From an uncultured Bacillaceae bacterium (GTDB taxonomy: Bacteria; Bacillota; Bacilli; Bacillales; Amphibacillaceae), in NCBI GenBank assembly GCA_937925695.1, contig CALAMD010000048.1, positions 1-5,446 of the forward strand: a stretch of 5,446 bases of DNA, in the 5' to 3' direction. Positions within the stretch are counted from its first letter, which is position 1, and the number at the start of each line of letters is the position of its first letter. Made by a program: the position numbers and the translations under genes. This document shows, one piece after another, positions 1 through 5,446 of the stretch. The notes under the pieces were generated by a model, which worked only from the letters and a program-made list of their open reading frames with translations, was not told the DNA's origin and did no database searches.

Positions 1-16
1 ATGCGTTGATTAATAG

Positions 17-48
17 TTGCAATTTTATTGCTCTAACGATAGTATTAT
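17..48 (+). promoter_or_regulatory. weak candidate sigma-A promoter for ylaN
   Basis: TTGCAA (17-22) is followed after 17 bases by TAGTAT (40-45), overlapping a better -10 match, TATTAT (43-48), at a poorer 20-base spacing. It would give a ylaN leader of roughly 130 bases. The region is AT-rich, so matches of this quality arise by chance. The rest of 1-170 shows no gene, no convincing terminator and no recognisable operator. Confidence 0.28.
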
Positions 49-170
49 ATAGAAGAAAGCCTTTGTATTTAGAATGGAAACAGAGTTTTTGCACATATTT
101 TATTTTTACTAGTTAGTCAAGCGAGCTTAATAAAAGATGAATTTATCAAGAGCGAGAGTAAAGTTTCTAT

Positions 171-177
171 GGAGGGG
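171..177 (+). promoter_or_regulatory. ylaN Shine-Dalgarno, decides the start codon
   Basis: GGAGGGG lies 8 bases before the ATG at 186 and only 5 bases before an in-frame TTG at 183. The usual Bacillus spacing and the codon preference both favour the ATG. Confidence 0.8.
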
Positions 178-185
178 ATATTTTG

Positions 186-467
186 ATGCCAGAAATAACG
201 GTTGATCATCGTGAAAAAGCCTATGCCCTTCTAAAGGATGACGCTGAAAAAATACTAAGACTAATAGAAGTACAAATAGAGAATTTAACGATGCCCCAAT
301 GTCCTTTATATGAAGAGGTTTTAGATACACAAATGTTTGGTCTTTCTCGAGAAATTGATTTTGCCATTCGCTTAAATTTAATTACTGAGAGCGAAGGTAA
401 AGAAATACTTGGCAATTTAGAAAGACAGCTGAACATCTTGCATGAAGCAGCTCAGAAGTCAACGTAG
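186..467 (+). CDS. ylaN: YlaN family protein (DUF1507), Fur/iron-homeostasis factor
   Basis: A 93-residue soluble protein with no signal peptide or membrane segment. It is recognised by its nearly invariant family core: VDHREKAYALLK near the N-terminus (residues 6-17), then the block at residues 36-60 with MPQCPLYEEV, TQMFGLSREI and a single cysteine (Cys39), and a charged C-terminal helix with LHEAA (85-89). The length matches the B. subtilis protein (about 91-93 residues). The fold is expected to be mostly helical. Family knowledge: YlaN is conditionally essential in B. subtilis, where extra iron relieves the need for it; work in B. subtilis and Staphylococcus aureus describes it as a partner of Fur that relieves Fur repression, with Fe(II) binding reported in S. 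aureus. It has no enzymatic motif. The start is taken at ATG 186 rather than TTG 183 because of ribosome-site spacing. It lies upstream of ftsW as in Bacillus but ends at its own terminator. I see no Fur box nearby. Confidence 0.93.
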   Translation: MPEITVDHREKAYALLKDDAEKILRLIEVQIENLTMPQCPLYEEVLDTQMFGLSREIDFAIRLNLITESEGKEILGNLERQLNILHEAAQKST

Positions 468-500
468 CCTAAGTCTACAGTTATGTATTTTGTTTTTTAA

Positions 501-509
501 TGTTATAAT
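501..509 (+). promoter_or_regulatory. perfect extended -10 promoter element abutting the ylaN terminator
   Basis: TGTTATAAT is an exact TGn-TATAAT extended -10. No good -35 is present: TTATGT at 481-486, 17 bases upstream, matches only the first two positions. Extended -10 promoters can work without one. The predicted start, near 516, falls immediately before the hairpin at 517-552, so a transcript from here would carry that hairpin at its 5' end. It may be a real ftsW promoter or chance in AT-rich DNA. Confidence 0.4.
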
Positions 510-516
510 AATTAGC

Positions 517-552
517 AACCTTTGCCGTCATGTTAAATGGCAAGGTTTTTTT
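517..552 (+). terminator. rho-independent terminator after ylaN
   Basis: The left arm AACCTTTGCC (517-526) pairs with the right arm GGCAAGGTT (539-547), leaving one bulged T and a 12-base loop. A run of seven T (546-552) overlaps the base of the stem. It begins 49 bases after the ylaN stop and should separate ylaN transcription from ftsW, with possible read-through because of the bulge and large loop. Confidence 0.8.
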
Positions 553-587
553 ATATCATTTTACTTTAGACTTATTTGCGTAAAATA

Positions 588-620
588 TTGCTATTGGATT
601 AGAAAGTGTCGTGCTATAAA
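588..620 (+). promoter_or_regulatory. candidate extended -10 promoter for ftsW-pycA
   Basis: TGCTATAAA (612-620) is an extended -10 (TGn-TATAAA, one mismatch to consensus). TTGGAT (594-599) sits 15 bases upstream and TTGCTA (588-593) sits 21 bases upstream, both off the optimal 17. Transcription would begin near 627 and give a leader of about 107 bases that includes the foldable region at 677-732. It lies downstream of the ylaN terminator, as expected for an ftsW promoter. Confidence 0.45.
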
Positions 621-676
621 GAAAAAGCAAACTTTAACCGTTCATTTAGCTTAAATATTTTTCCTTTGATCGTAAC

Positions 677-732
677 AAGTAATACGAGTAGAGTATCATA
701 CTTCATTACTTTCCGTATATTGGAGTGAAGTA
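677..732 (+). promoter_or_regulatory. ftsW leader with two mutually exclusive stem-loops, one covering the ribosome site
   Basis: Fold A pairs AAGTAAT (677-683) with ATTACTT (705-711), enclosing GAGTA (686-690) with TACTT (699-703; one G-U). Fold B pairs TACTTCA (699-705) with TGAAGTA (726-732), seven perfect pairs, extended by 706-725 (G-U), 707-724 and 709-722. Fold B buries the ribosome site GGAG (722-725), nine bases before the ftsW ATG. Both folds use 699-709, so they cannot coexist. The pairings are seen directly; a regulatory role is inference, and the stems are AT-rich. Confidence 0.3.
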
Positions 733-734
733 AC

Positions 735-1925
735 ATGAAAGAAAGATTGAAACATTTTGATTATACATTAATGATTACCCCTATTCTATTAGCTGCATTT
801 GGATTAGTCATGATTTATAGTGCCAGCATGGTTACTGCAGTTGTAGAAGGGTTTGAGAGTACATATTATTTATCAAGACAGTTTCAATGGTTTGTCCTTG
901 GACTGATTGGATTTATTTTTTGTTGTATCTTTCCTTACCGTCATTATCAAAAATTTATTAAAATCATTATCTTTGTAAGTATCGGTTTACTGATCGCTGT
1001 TTTACTATTCGGAAGAACAGCACATAATGCAACACGAAGTATTGTTTTTTTTAACACTGTTAGTATCCAACCATCTGAATTTGTTAAATTAGGGTTGATT
1101 TTATACCTCGCTTCGGTATATTCTAAAAAGCAAGCATATATAAATGAATTTACCAAAGGGGTATTGCCACCGTTAATTATTACCGGAATCATTTTGGGAC
1201 TAATTATTTTGCAGCCGGATATCGGTACAGCTGCGATTATTTTTATGATTGCTGCTTCCATTATTATTTGTTCAGGAATACGCTTACGCCATTTGTTTGC
1301 CTTAATAGGGGTGAGTGTGCTATTATTAGCTATTACAATTCCCAATATGATAACAGACGTCCGTATTAGTAGAGTAATAGGCGCTTATCAACCATTTGCC
1401 ATACCTGATGATGATGGGTATCATTTAATACAATCATATCTTGCCATTGGTGGTGGCGGCCTATTAGGAGAAGGACTCGGGCAAAGTATTCAGAAACTAG
1501 GTTACTTATGGGGGGCCCATACTGATTTTATTATGTCCATTATTGCAGAAGAATTAGGATTCATCGGTGTCGCAATTGTCATATCCATGTTAGCCATAAT
1601 CGTACTTAGAGGCATTTATATTGCTAGAAAAACGGATGATAGTTTTGCGGCATTATTAGCGATAGGAATTTCCTCAATGGTAGCTATTCAAGCCTTTGTT
1701 AATTTAGGAGCTATCAGTGGTTTATTACCAATAACAGGGGTACCACTACCATTTATTAGTTATGGTGGATCTTCCCTTGTTGTATTAATGATTTCAATGG
1801 GTATTTTAAATAATATTGCCATGACAGTGAATTATCGGGAACAACAACCAGTTAAGGTTGATCGACATCATAGTAATCAAAGCAAGTCTGTTTTTAAAGT
1901 AGGAGGGAAAACATGGCACAACTAA
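735..1925 (+). CDS. ftsW: FtsW, septal SEDS peptidoglycan glycosyltransferase
   Basis: A 396-residue polytopic membrane protein of the SEDS family (FtsW/RodA/SpoVE). It polymerises lipid II into glycan strands at the division septum with a partner class B PBP. About ten membrane segments are visible, near residues 12-32, 51-67, 74-93, 116-130, 144-162, 164-181, 186-203, 265-293, 303-325 and 340-363. Family motifs: QPSEF (112-116), LQPD (159-162), the long extracellular stretch with YQPF (218-221) and IQSYLAIGGGGLLGEGLGQS (232-251), HTDF with the presumed catalytic Asp264, AEELG (271-275) and PITGVPLPFISYGGSS (332-347). Synteny with ylaN and pycA and the HTDFI motif favour FtsW over RodA or SpoVE. 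Oddities: the usual Trp of the GA-x-(R/S)W segment is missing around 98-105 (NATRSIVF), and the usual LPE before HTD reads LWGA (258-261). The start at ATG 735 has GGAG at 722-725 and gives the normal short cytosolic N-terminus. The basic cytosolic tail (367-396) ends in the pycA ribosome site and start, overlapping pycA by 13 bases. Confidence 0.93.
   Translation: MKERLKHFDYTLMITPILLAAFGLVMIYSASMVTAVVEGFESTYYLSRQFQWFVLGLIGFIFCCIFPYRHYQKFIKIIIFVSIGLLIAVLLFGRTAHNATRSIVFFNTVSIQPSEFVKLGLILYLASVYSKKQAYINEFTKGVLPPLIITGIILGLIILQPDIGTAAIIFMIAASIIICSGIRLRHLFALIGVSVLLLAITIPNMITDVRISRVIGAYQPFAIPDDDGYHLIQSYLAIGGGGLLGEGLGQSIQKLGYLWGAHTDFIMSIIAEELGFIGVAIVISMLAIIVLRGIYIARKTDDSFAALLAIGISSMVAIQAFVNLGAISGLLPITGVPLPFISYGGSSLVVLMISMGILNNIAMTVNYREQQPVKVDRHHSNQSKSVFKVGGKTWHN
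1901..1907 (+). promoter_or_regulatory. pycA Shine-Dalgarno inside the ftsW coding region
   Basis: AGGAGGG ends five bases before the pycA ATG at 1913 and is a near-ideal ribosome site. It also encodes part of the last FtsW residues (Val-Gly-Gly-Lys). The arrangement suits translational coupling, with ribosomes finishing FtsW at 1925 close to the pycA start. Confidence 0.85.
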
Positions 1926-4900
1926 AAAAGATAAAAAAAGTATTAGTTGCGAATCGCGGAGAAATAGCTATTAGAGTATTTAGAGCTTGCACTGAATTGA
2001 ACATTAGAACAGTAGCTATTTATTCCAAAGAAGATACAAGTTCTTATCATCGATATAAAGCCGATGAAGCATATCTCATTGGAGAAGATAAATCGCCAAT
2101 TGATGCGTATCTCGATATAGAAGGGATTATTGAACTAGCAAAAAATGTAGATGTTGACGCTATTCATCCGGGCTATGGCTTTCTTTCTGAGAATATAGAA
2201 TTTGCGAAACGATGTGAAGAAGAAGGAATTATTTTTATCGGTCCAACAAGTAAGCATTTAGAATTATTCGGTGATAAAGTCAGGGCGATCAATACAGCAA
2301 AACAAGCTGGTTTACCAGTTGTTCCTGGCTCAGATGGGCCCGTAGAAAGCATAGATGAAATCCGTGAATTTGGTGAAAAATACGGATATCCTATCATCAT
2401 TAAAGCTTCCCTTGGCGGTGGTGGTCGAGGAATGCGGATCGTTAATGACGAGTCCGAGTTAGCAGAGGCGTATGCGCGGGCGAAATCAGAAGCTGTATCA
2501 GCTTTTGGAAATGATGAAGTGTATGTTGAAAAATTAATTAAAGACCCTAAACATATTGAAGTTCAGATTATTGGTGACCATCATGGAAACATTGTTCACC
2601 TTTATGACCGAGATTGCTCTGTGCAACGACGTCACCAGAAACTTGTAGAAGTCGCACCGTGTGTATCGTTACCGGAAGACATCAGACTTGAAATTTGTGA
2701 AGCTGCTGTCAAATTAATGAAAGATGTAAACTACTTGAATGCTGGAACTGTAGAATTTTTAGTCACTGACGAAGGTTATTATTTTATTGAAGTGAATCCA
2801 CGTATTCAAGTAGAGCATACAATCACAGAATTAATTACAGGTGTCGATATCGTTCAAACCCAGATCAAAATTGCTGAAGGTTTGAATATGCATGATAAAA
2901 GCGTTGGTGTACCTTATCAAGATGATATTGTCGTGTTTGGTTATGCGATACAATCTCGGGTTACTACAGAAGATCCATTAAATAATTTTATGCCTGATAC
3001 AGGTAAAATTAATGTTTACCGCTCAGGTGGTGGGTTTGGTGTTAGATTAGATACAGGTAATGGTTTCCAAGGTTCTGTTATTTCACCCCATTATGACTCG
3101 TTACTTGTCAAAGTTTCGACCTGGGCCTTGACCTTTGAACAAGCTGCCCAAAAAATGGTGAGAAATTTAAAAGAATTCAGAATTCGTGGCTTGAAAACGA
3201 ATATACCATTTTTAGAAAATGTGATTAAACACGAAAAATTTATGTCAGGTCAGTACAATACAACATTTGTTGATGAAACACCTGAATTATTCGTTTTTCC
3301 AAAAAGACAAGACAGGGGAACGAAATTACTTGCTTATATCGGTGAAGTGACGGTAAATGGTTTCGAAGGGTTAGATAAAAAAGAAAAACCATCCTTTGAT
3401 CAGCCAATTATTCCAGAGTTTGATGAAAAAGAACCATTCCCACAGGGCACAAAGCAAATTTTAGATCGAGAAGGGCCTGAGGGCCTCGTTCGTTGGTTGA
3501 AGGAACAAGAACAAGTTTTATTGACCGACACGACTTTCCGAGATGCCCATCAATCATTATTGGCAACTCGAATTCGTACGAAAGATCTATTGAAAATTGC
3601 CGAGCCAACTGCCCGATTATTACCGAACTTGTTTTCTGTGGAGATGTGGGGCGGGGCAACCTTTGATGTTGCTTATCGCTTTTTACACGAAGATCCTTGG
3701 GAGCGTCTCAGAGCTTTACGGGAAAAAATGCCTAATTTCTTATTCCAAATGTTACTCCGTGCAAGCAATGCGGTAGGTTATAAAAATTATCCTGATAATT
3801 TAGTCAGTGCCTTTATTCAAGAAAGTGCAGCATCTGGCATCGATGTATTTAGAATTTTTGATAGTTTAAATTGGGTTGAGGGTATGCGTCCTGCAATTCA
3901 AGAAGTAAGAGATCAAAATAAAATTGCTGAAGCAGCGATTTGTTATACGGGTAATATTTTAGATCCAAACGAGACGAAATATGATTTGAAATATTATCGG
4001 GATTTAGCTAAAGAACTTGAACAATCAGGTGCCCATATTTTAGGTATTAAAGATATGGCAGGTTTATTAAAGCCTGAAGCGGCTTATCGCCTTATTTCAA
4101 CACTAAAAGAAACAGTTAATATTCCAATCCATTTACATACCCACGATACAAGTGGTAATGGTATTTATACATTGGCTCGAGCAATTGATGCTGGTGTTGA
4201 TGTTGTTGATGTGGCTGCAGGGGCGATGGCTGGTTCAACATCACAACCGAGTGCCCAGTCCCTTTATCATGCTTTAGAAGGCACAGAACATCAGCCTAAT
4301 ATTAATCTTGATGCTTATGAGCGCATTTCTCAATATTGGGAAGGCATTAGAAACTATTATCAAGATTTTGAAAGTGGCTTAAAGGCACCACATACAGAAA
4401 TTTATAATCATGAAATGCCTGGTGGCCAATATAGTAATTTACAGCAACAAGCAAGAGCAGTTGGCCTTGGTGACCGTTGGAATGAAGTAAAAGAAATGTT
4501 TAGCCGGGTTAACAATATGTTTGGTAATATCGTTAAAGTAACACCATCTTCTAAAGTTGTCGGCGATATGGCACTTTTCATGGTACAAAATAATCTAACT
4601 GAAGAAGATATTTATGAAAAAGGTCATACGATTGACTTCCCTGAATCAGTAATCGAATTAGCTCAAGGGATGTTAGGGCAACCTTATCAAGGGTTCCCAG
4701 AACGACTACAGAAAATTATTTTAAAAGATAAAGAACCGATTACCGTCCGTCCTGGCCAGCTAATGGAACCAGTAAACTTTTCCGCATTAAAAGAAGAACT
4801 AACTGAAAAGTTAGACAGGGAAGTAACTGATAAAGATCTCATTTCATATGTGTTGTATCCACAAGTGTTTATGGATTATCATGAGTTTTATGAGAAATAT

Positions 4901-5356
4901 TCAAATGTCTCTGTATTAGACACACTCACATTTTTCTATGGTATGAGATTAAATGAGGAAATTGCCGTAGAAATTGAACAAGGAAAAACATTAATTATTA
5001 AACTCGTGTCTATCTCTAAGCCTAAAGTCGATGGTACGCGTGTCGTTTATTTTGAATTAAACGGCCAGCCACGAGAAATTGTCATTCGTGATAAAAGTGT
5101 TGAAACTGATGTTGTCTCGATACCAAAGGCAGATAAGGATAATCCAAAACATATCGGAGCAACAATGCCTGGGACTGTCGTTGATGTTTTATGTGAAAAA
5201 GGTCAAAAGGTTAAAAAAGGTGACTATTTAATCATTACTGAAGCCATGAAAATGGAAACAACAATCCAAGCTCCATTCTCAGGTGTCATTAAAGAAGTCT
5301 ATGTGAAAAGCGATGAAGCTATTTCATTAAATGATTTATTAATTGAATTTGAATAA
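1913..5356 (+). CDS. pycA: pyruvate carboxylase, single-chain biotin-dependent
   Basis: A 1147-residue cytosolic enzyme, full length for the family (about 1148 in B. subtilis). It carboxylates pyruvate to oxaloacetate with ATP and bicarbonate, refilling the TCA cycle and feeding aspartate-derived and gluconeogenic pathways; the active form is a tetramer. Domains: biotin carboxylase at about 5-455, with VLVANRGEIAIR (10-21), HPGYGFLSEN (85-94), the ATP-grasp glycine loop GGGGRGM (168-174), DRDCSVQRRHQK (232-243), EVNPRIQVEH (293-302) and Arg349 in the QSRVTTEDP segment; a linker/allosteric region, known in the family to bind acetyl-CoA, at about 460-530; carboxyltransferase at about 535-1000, with TTFRDAHQS (540-548) and presumed metal ligands Asp544, Lys713 (GIKDMAG; carbamylated in the family), His742 and His744 (HLHTHD), and PGGQYSN (836-842), where Ser841 takes the place of the catalytic Thr known elsewhere; biotin carrier domain at about 1078-1147, with the biotinylated Lys1113 in EAMKME. 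All key residues are intact. ATG 1913 is chosen for its ribosome site and for the N-terminus expected of the family. No internal promoter is obvious. Confidence 0.98.
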   Translation: MAQLKKIKKVLVANRGEIAIRVFRACTELNIRTVAIYSKEDTSSYHRYKADEAYLIGEDKSPIDAYLDIEGIIELAKNVDVDAIHPGYGFLSENIEFAKRCEEEGIIFIGPTSKHLELFGDKVRAINTAKQAGLPVVPGSDGPVESIDEIREFGEKYGYPIIIKASLGGGGRGMRIVNDESELAEAYARAKSEAVSAFGNDEVYVEKLIKDPKHIEVQIIGDHHGNIVHLYDRDCSVQRRHQKLVEVAPCVSLPEDIRLEICEAAVKLMKDVNYLNAGTVEFLVTDEGYYFIEVNPRIQVEHTITELITGVDIVQTQIKIAEGLNMHDKSVGVPYQDDIVVFGYAIQSRVTTEDPLNNFMPDTGKINVYRSGGGFGVRLDTGNGFQGSVISPHYDSLLVKVSTWALTFEQAAQKMVRNLKEFRIRGLKTNIPFLENVIKHEKFMSGQYNTTFVDETPELFVFPKRQDRGTKLLAYIGEVTVNGFEGLDKKEKPSFDQPIIPEFDEKEPFPQGTKQILDREGPEGLVRWLKEQEQVLLTDTTFRDAHQSLLATRIRTKDLLKIAEPTARLLPNLFSVEMWGGATFDVAYRFLHEDPWERLRALREKMPNFLFQMLLRASNAVGYKNYPDNLVSAFIQESAASGIDVFRIFDSLNWVEGMRPAIQEVRDQNKIAEAAICYTGNILDPNETKYDLKYYRDLAKELEQSGAHILGIKDMAGLLKPEAAYRLISTLKETVNIPIHLHTHDTSGNGIYTLARAIDAGVDVVDVAAGAMAGSTSQPSAQSLYHALEGTEHQPNINLDAYERISQYWEGIRNYYQDFESGLKAPHTEIYNHEMPGGQYSNLQQQARAVGLGDRWNEVKEMFSRVNNMFGNIVKVTPSSKVVGDMALFMVQNNLTEEDIYEKGHTIDFPESVIELAQGMLGQPYQGFPERLQKIILKDKEPITVRPGQLMEPVNFSALKEELTEKLDREVTDKDLISYVLYPQVFMDYHEFYEKYSNVSVLDTLTFFYGMRLNEEIAVEIEQGKTLIIKLVSISKPKVDGTRVVYFELNGQPREIVIRDKSVETDVVSIPKADKDNPKHIGATMPGTVVDVLCEKGQKVKKGDYLIITEAMKMETTIQAPFSGVIKEVYVKSDEAISLNDLLIEFE

Positions 5357-5363
5357 AAGACAA

Positions 5364-5395
5364 AAAACAGGTAGCTACTTTAAGCTACCTGTTTT
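5364..5395. terminator. bidirectional rho-independent terminator after pycA
   Basis: The arms AAAACAGGTAGCT (5364-5376) and AGCTACCTGTTTT (5383-5395) form a perfect 13-bp stem with a 6-base loop. The plus-strand T run is four bases; the minus-strand run is longer, since A5362-5367 reads as six T. The hairpin starts eight bases after the pycA stop and can serve both pycA and a convergent gene on the right. Confidence 0.93.
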
Positions 5396-5408
5396 CATTT
5401 CGGTAAGG

Positions 5409-5446
5409 TTATTTTGCAGATACAGTGACAAGTACTTCACTTTCGT
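5409..5446 (-). CDS. C-terminal end of a convergent gene, product unknown (partial)
   Basis: On the minus strand, one frame enters from the right edge and reads ESEVLVTVSAK, then stops at TAA (5411-5409). The stop lies 14 bases before the bidirectional terminator, whose longer T run faces this direction, which is what a convergent gene would need. Only 11 complete codons are visible, so the product cannot be identified. The alternating hydrophobic pattern (VLVTV) suggests a final beta strand. In B. subtilis the convergent neighbour of pycA is ctaA (haem A synthase), but this tail does not look like a membrane helix, so I do not assign that name. A second minus-strand frame also stays open but runs through the terminator hairpin. 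Confidence 0.42.
   Translation of the reverse strand, partial: ESEVLVTVSAK

Noticed and set aside
3..116. Frame open from the left edge to TAG at 114-116, possibly the end of an upstream gene
   Set aside because: The 37-residue translation resembles nothing I recognise, and no terminator follows. It could be chance, so it is not called.
183..185. TTG as the ylaN start, giving one extra residue
   Set aside because: Only 5 bases separate it from GGAGGGG, and the following ATG has better spacing and codon preference.
442..654. Plus-strand open frame of 70 codons overlapping the end of ylaN
   Set aside because: It overlaps ylaN in another frame, runs through the terminator hairpin, lacks a good ribosome site and has a composition typical of AT-rich non-coding DNA.
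553..734. T-box or known metabolite riboswitch in the ftsW leader
   Set aside because: No T-box sequence, no conserved riboswitch core, and no terminator/antiterminator pair before the ATG could be seen.
947..1345. Minus-strand open frame of 132 codons inside ftsW
   Set aside because: It lies opposite a clearly conserved membrane protein and has no recognisable motif; it is a reading-frame shadow.
2173..2400. Minus-strand open frame inside pycA
   Set aside because: It is antisense to the conserved biotin carboxylase domain, with no independent support.
3408..3659. Minus-strand open frame inside pycA
   Set aside because: It is antisense to the carboxyltransferase domain, with no independent support.
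4433..4435. Ser841 in PGGQYSN of PycA where some pyruvate carboxylases have a catalytic Thr
   Set aside because: As I recall, the B. subtilis enzyme also reads PGGQYSN, so this is normal for the lineage and Ser keeps the hydroxyl.
1..5446. A new defence, mobile or biosynthetic system
   Set aside because: All sizeable genes are conserved core genes in a known order. No transposase, integrase, repeats or CRISPR-like array are present.

Overview
The window is a core chromosomal segment of a low-GC Gram-positive bacterium. The gene order ylaN - ftsW - pycA and close protein similarity (from memory) to the Bacillus subtilis versions point to the family Bacillaceae. Strong purine-rich ribosome sites (GGAGGGG, AGGAGGG) and very AT-rich spacers fit this. 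I cannot settle the genus.

Layout: positions 1-185 hold no gene I can support, only a weak sigma-A-like promoter candidate and the ylaN ribosome site. ylaN (186-467, +) is a small cytosolic protein tied in recent work to Fur and iron homeostasis. The 267-base gap that follows (468-734) contains a perfect extended -10 (501-509), a rho-independent terminator hairpin (517-552), a second extended -10 (612-620), and a leader whose 3' end can fold in two mutually exclusive ways, one covering the ftsW Shine-Dalgarno. ftsW (735-1925, +) encodes the division SEDS glycosyltransferase. pycA (1913-5356, +) starts inside the end of ftsW and encodes a full-length biotin-dependent pyruvate carboxylase. A perfect 13-bp bidirectional terminator (5364-5395) follows. 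Beyond it, the last codons of a convergent minus-strand gene seem to enter from the right edge (5409-5446).

How the genes relate: ftsW and pycA look like a translationally coupled pair, so septal peptidoglycan synthesis and anaplerotic oxaloacetate supply share a transcript. ylaN is set apart by its own terminator, with possible read-through. No mobile element, CRISPR array, RNA gene or defence system is visible. The protein content is conventional; the least explained sequence is the ylaN-ftsW spacer, and the FtsW has two local departures from usual family motifs.
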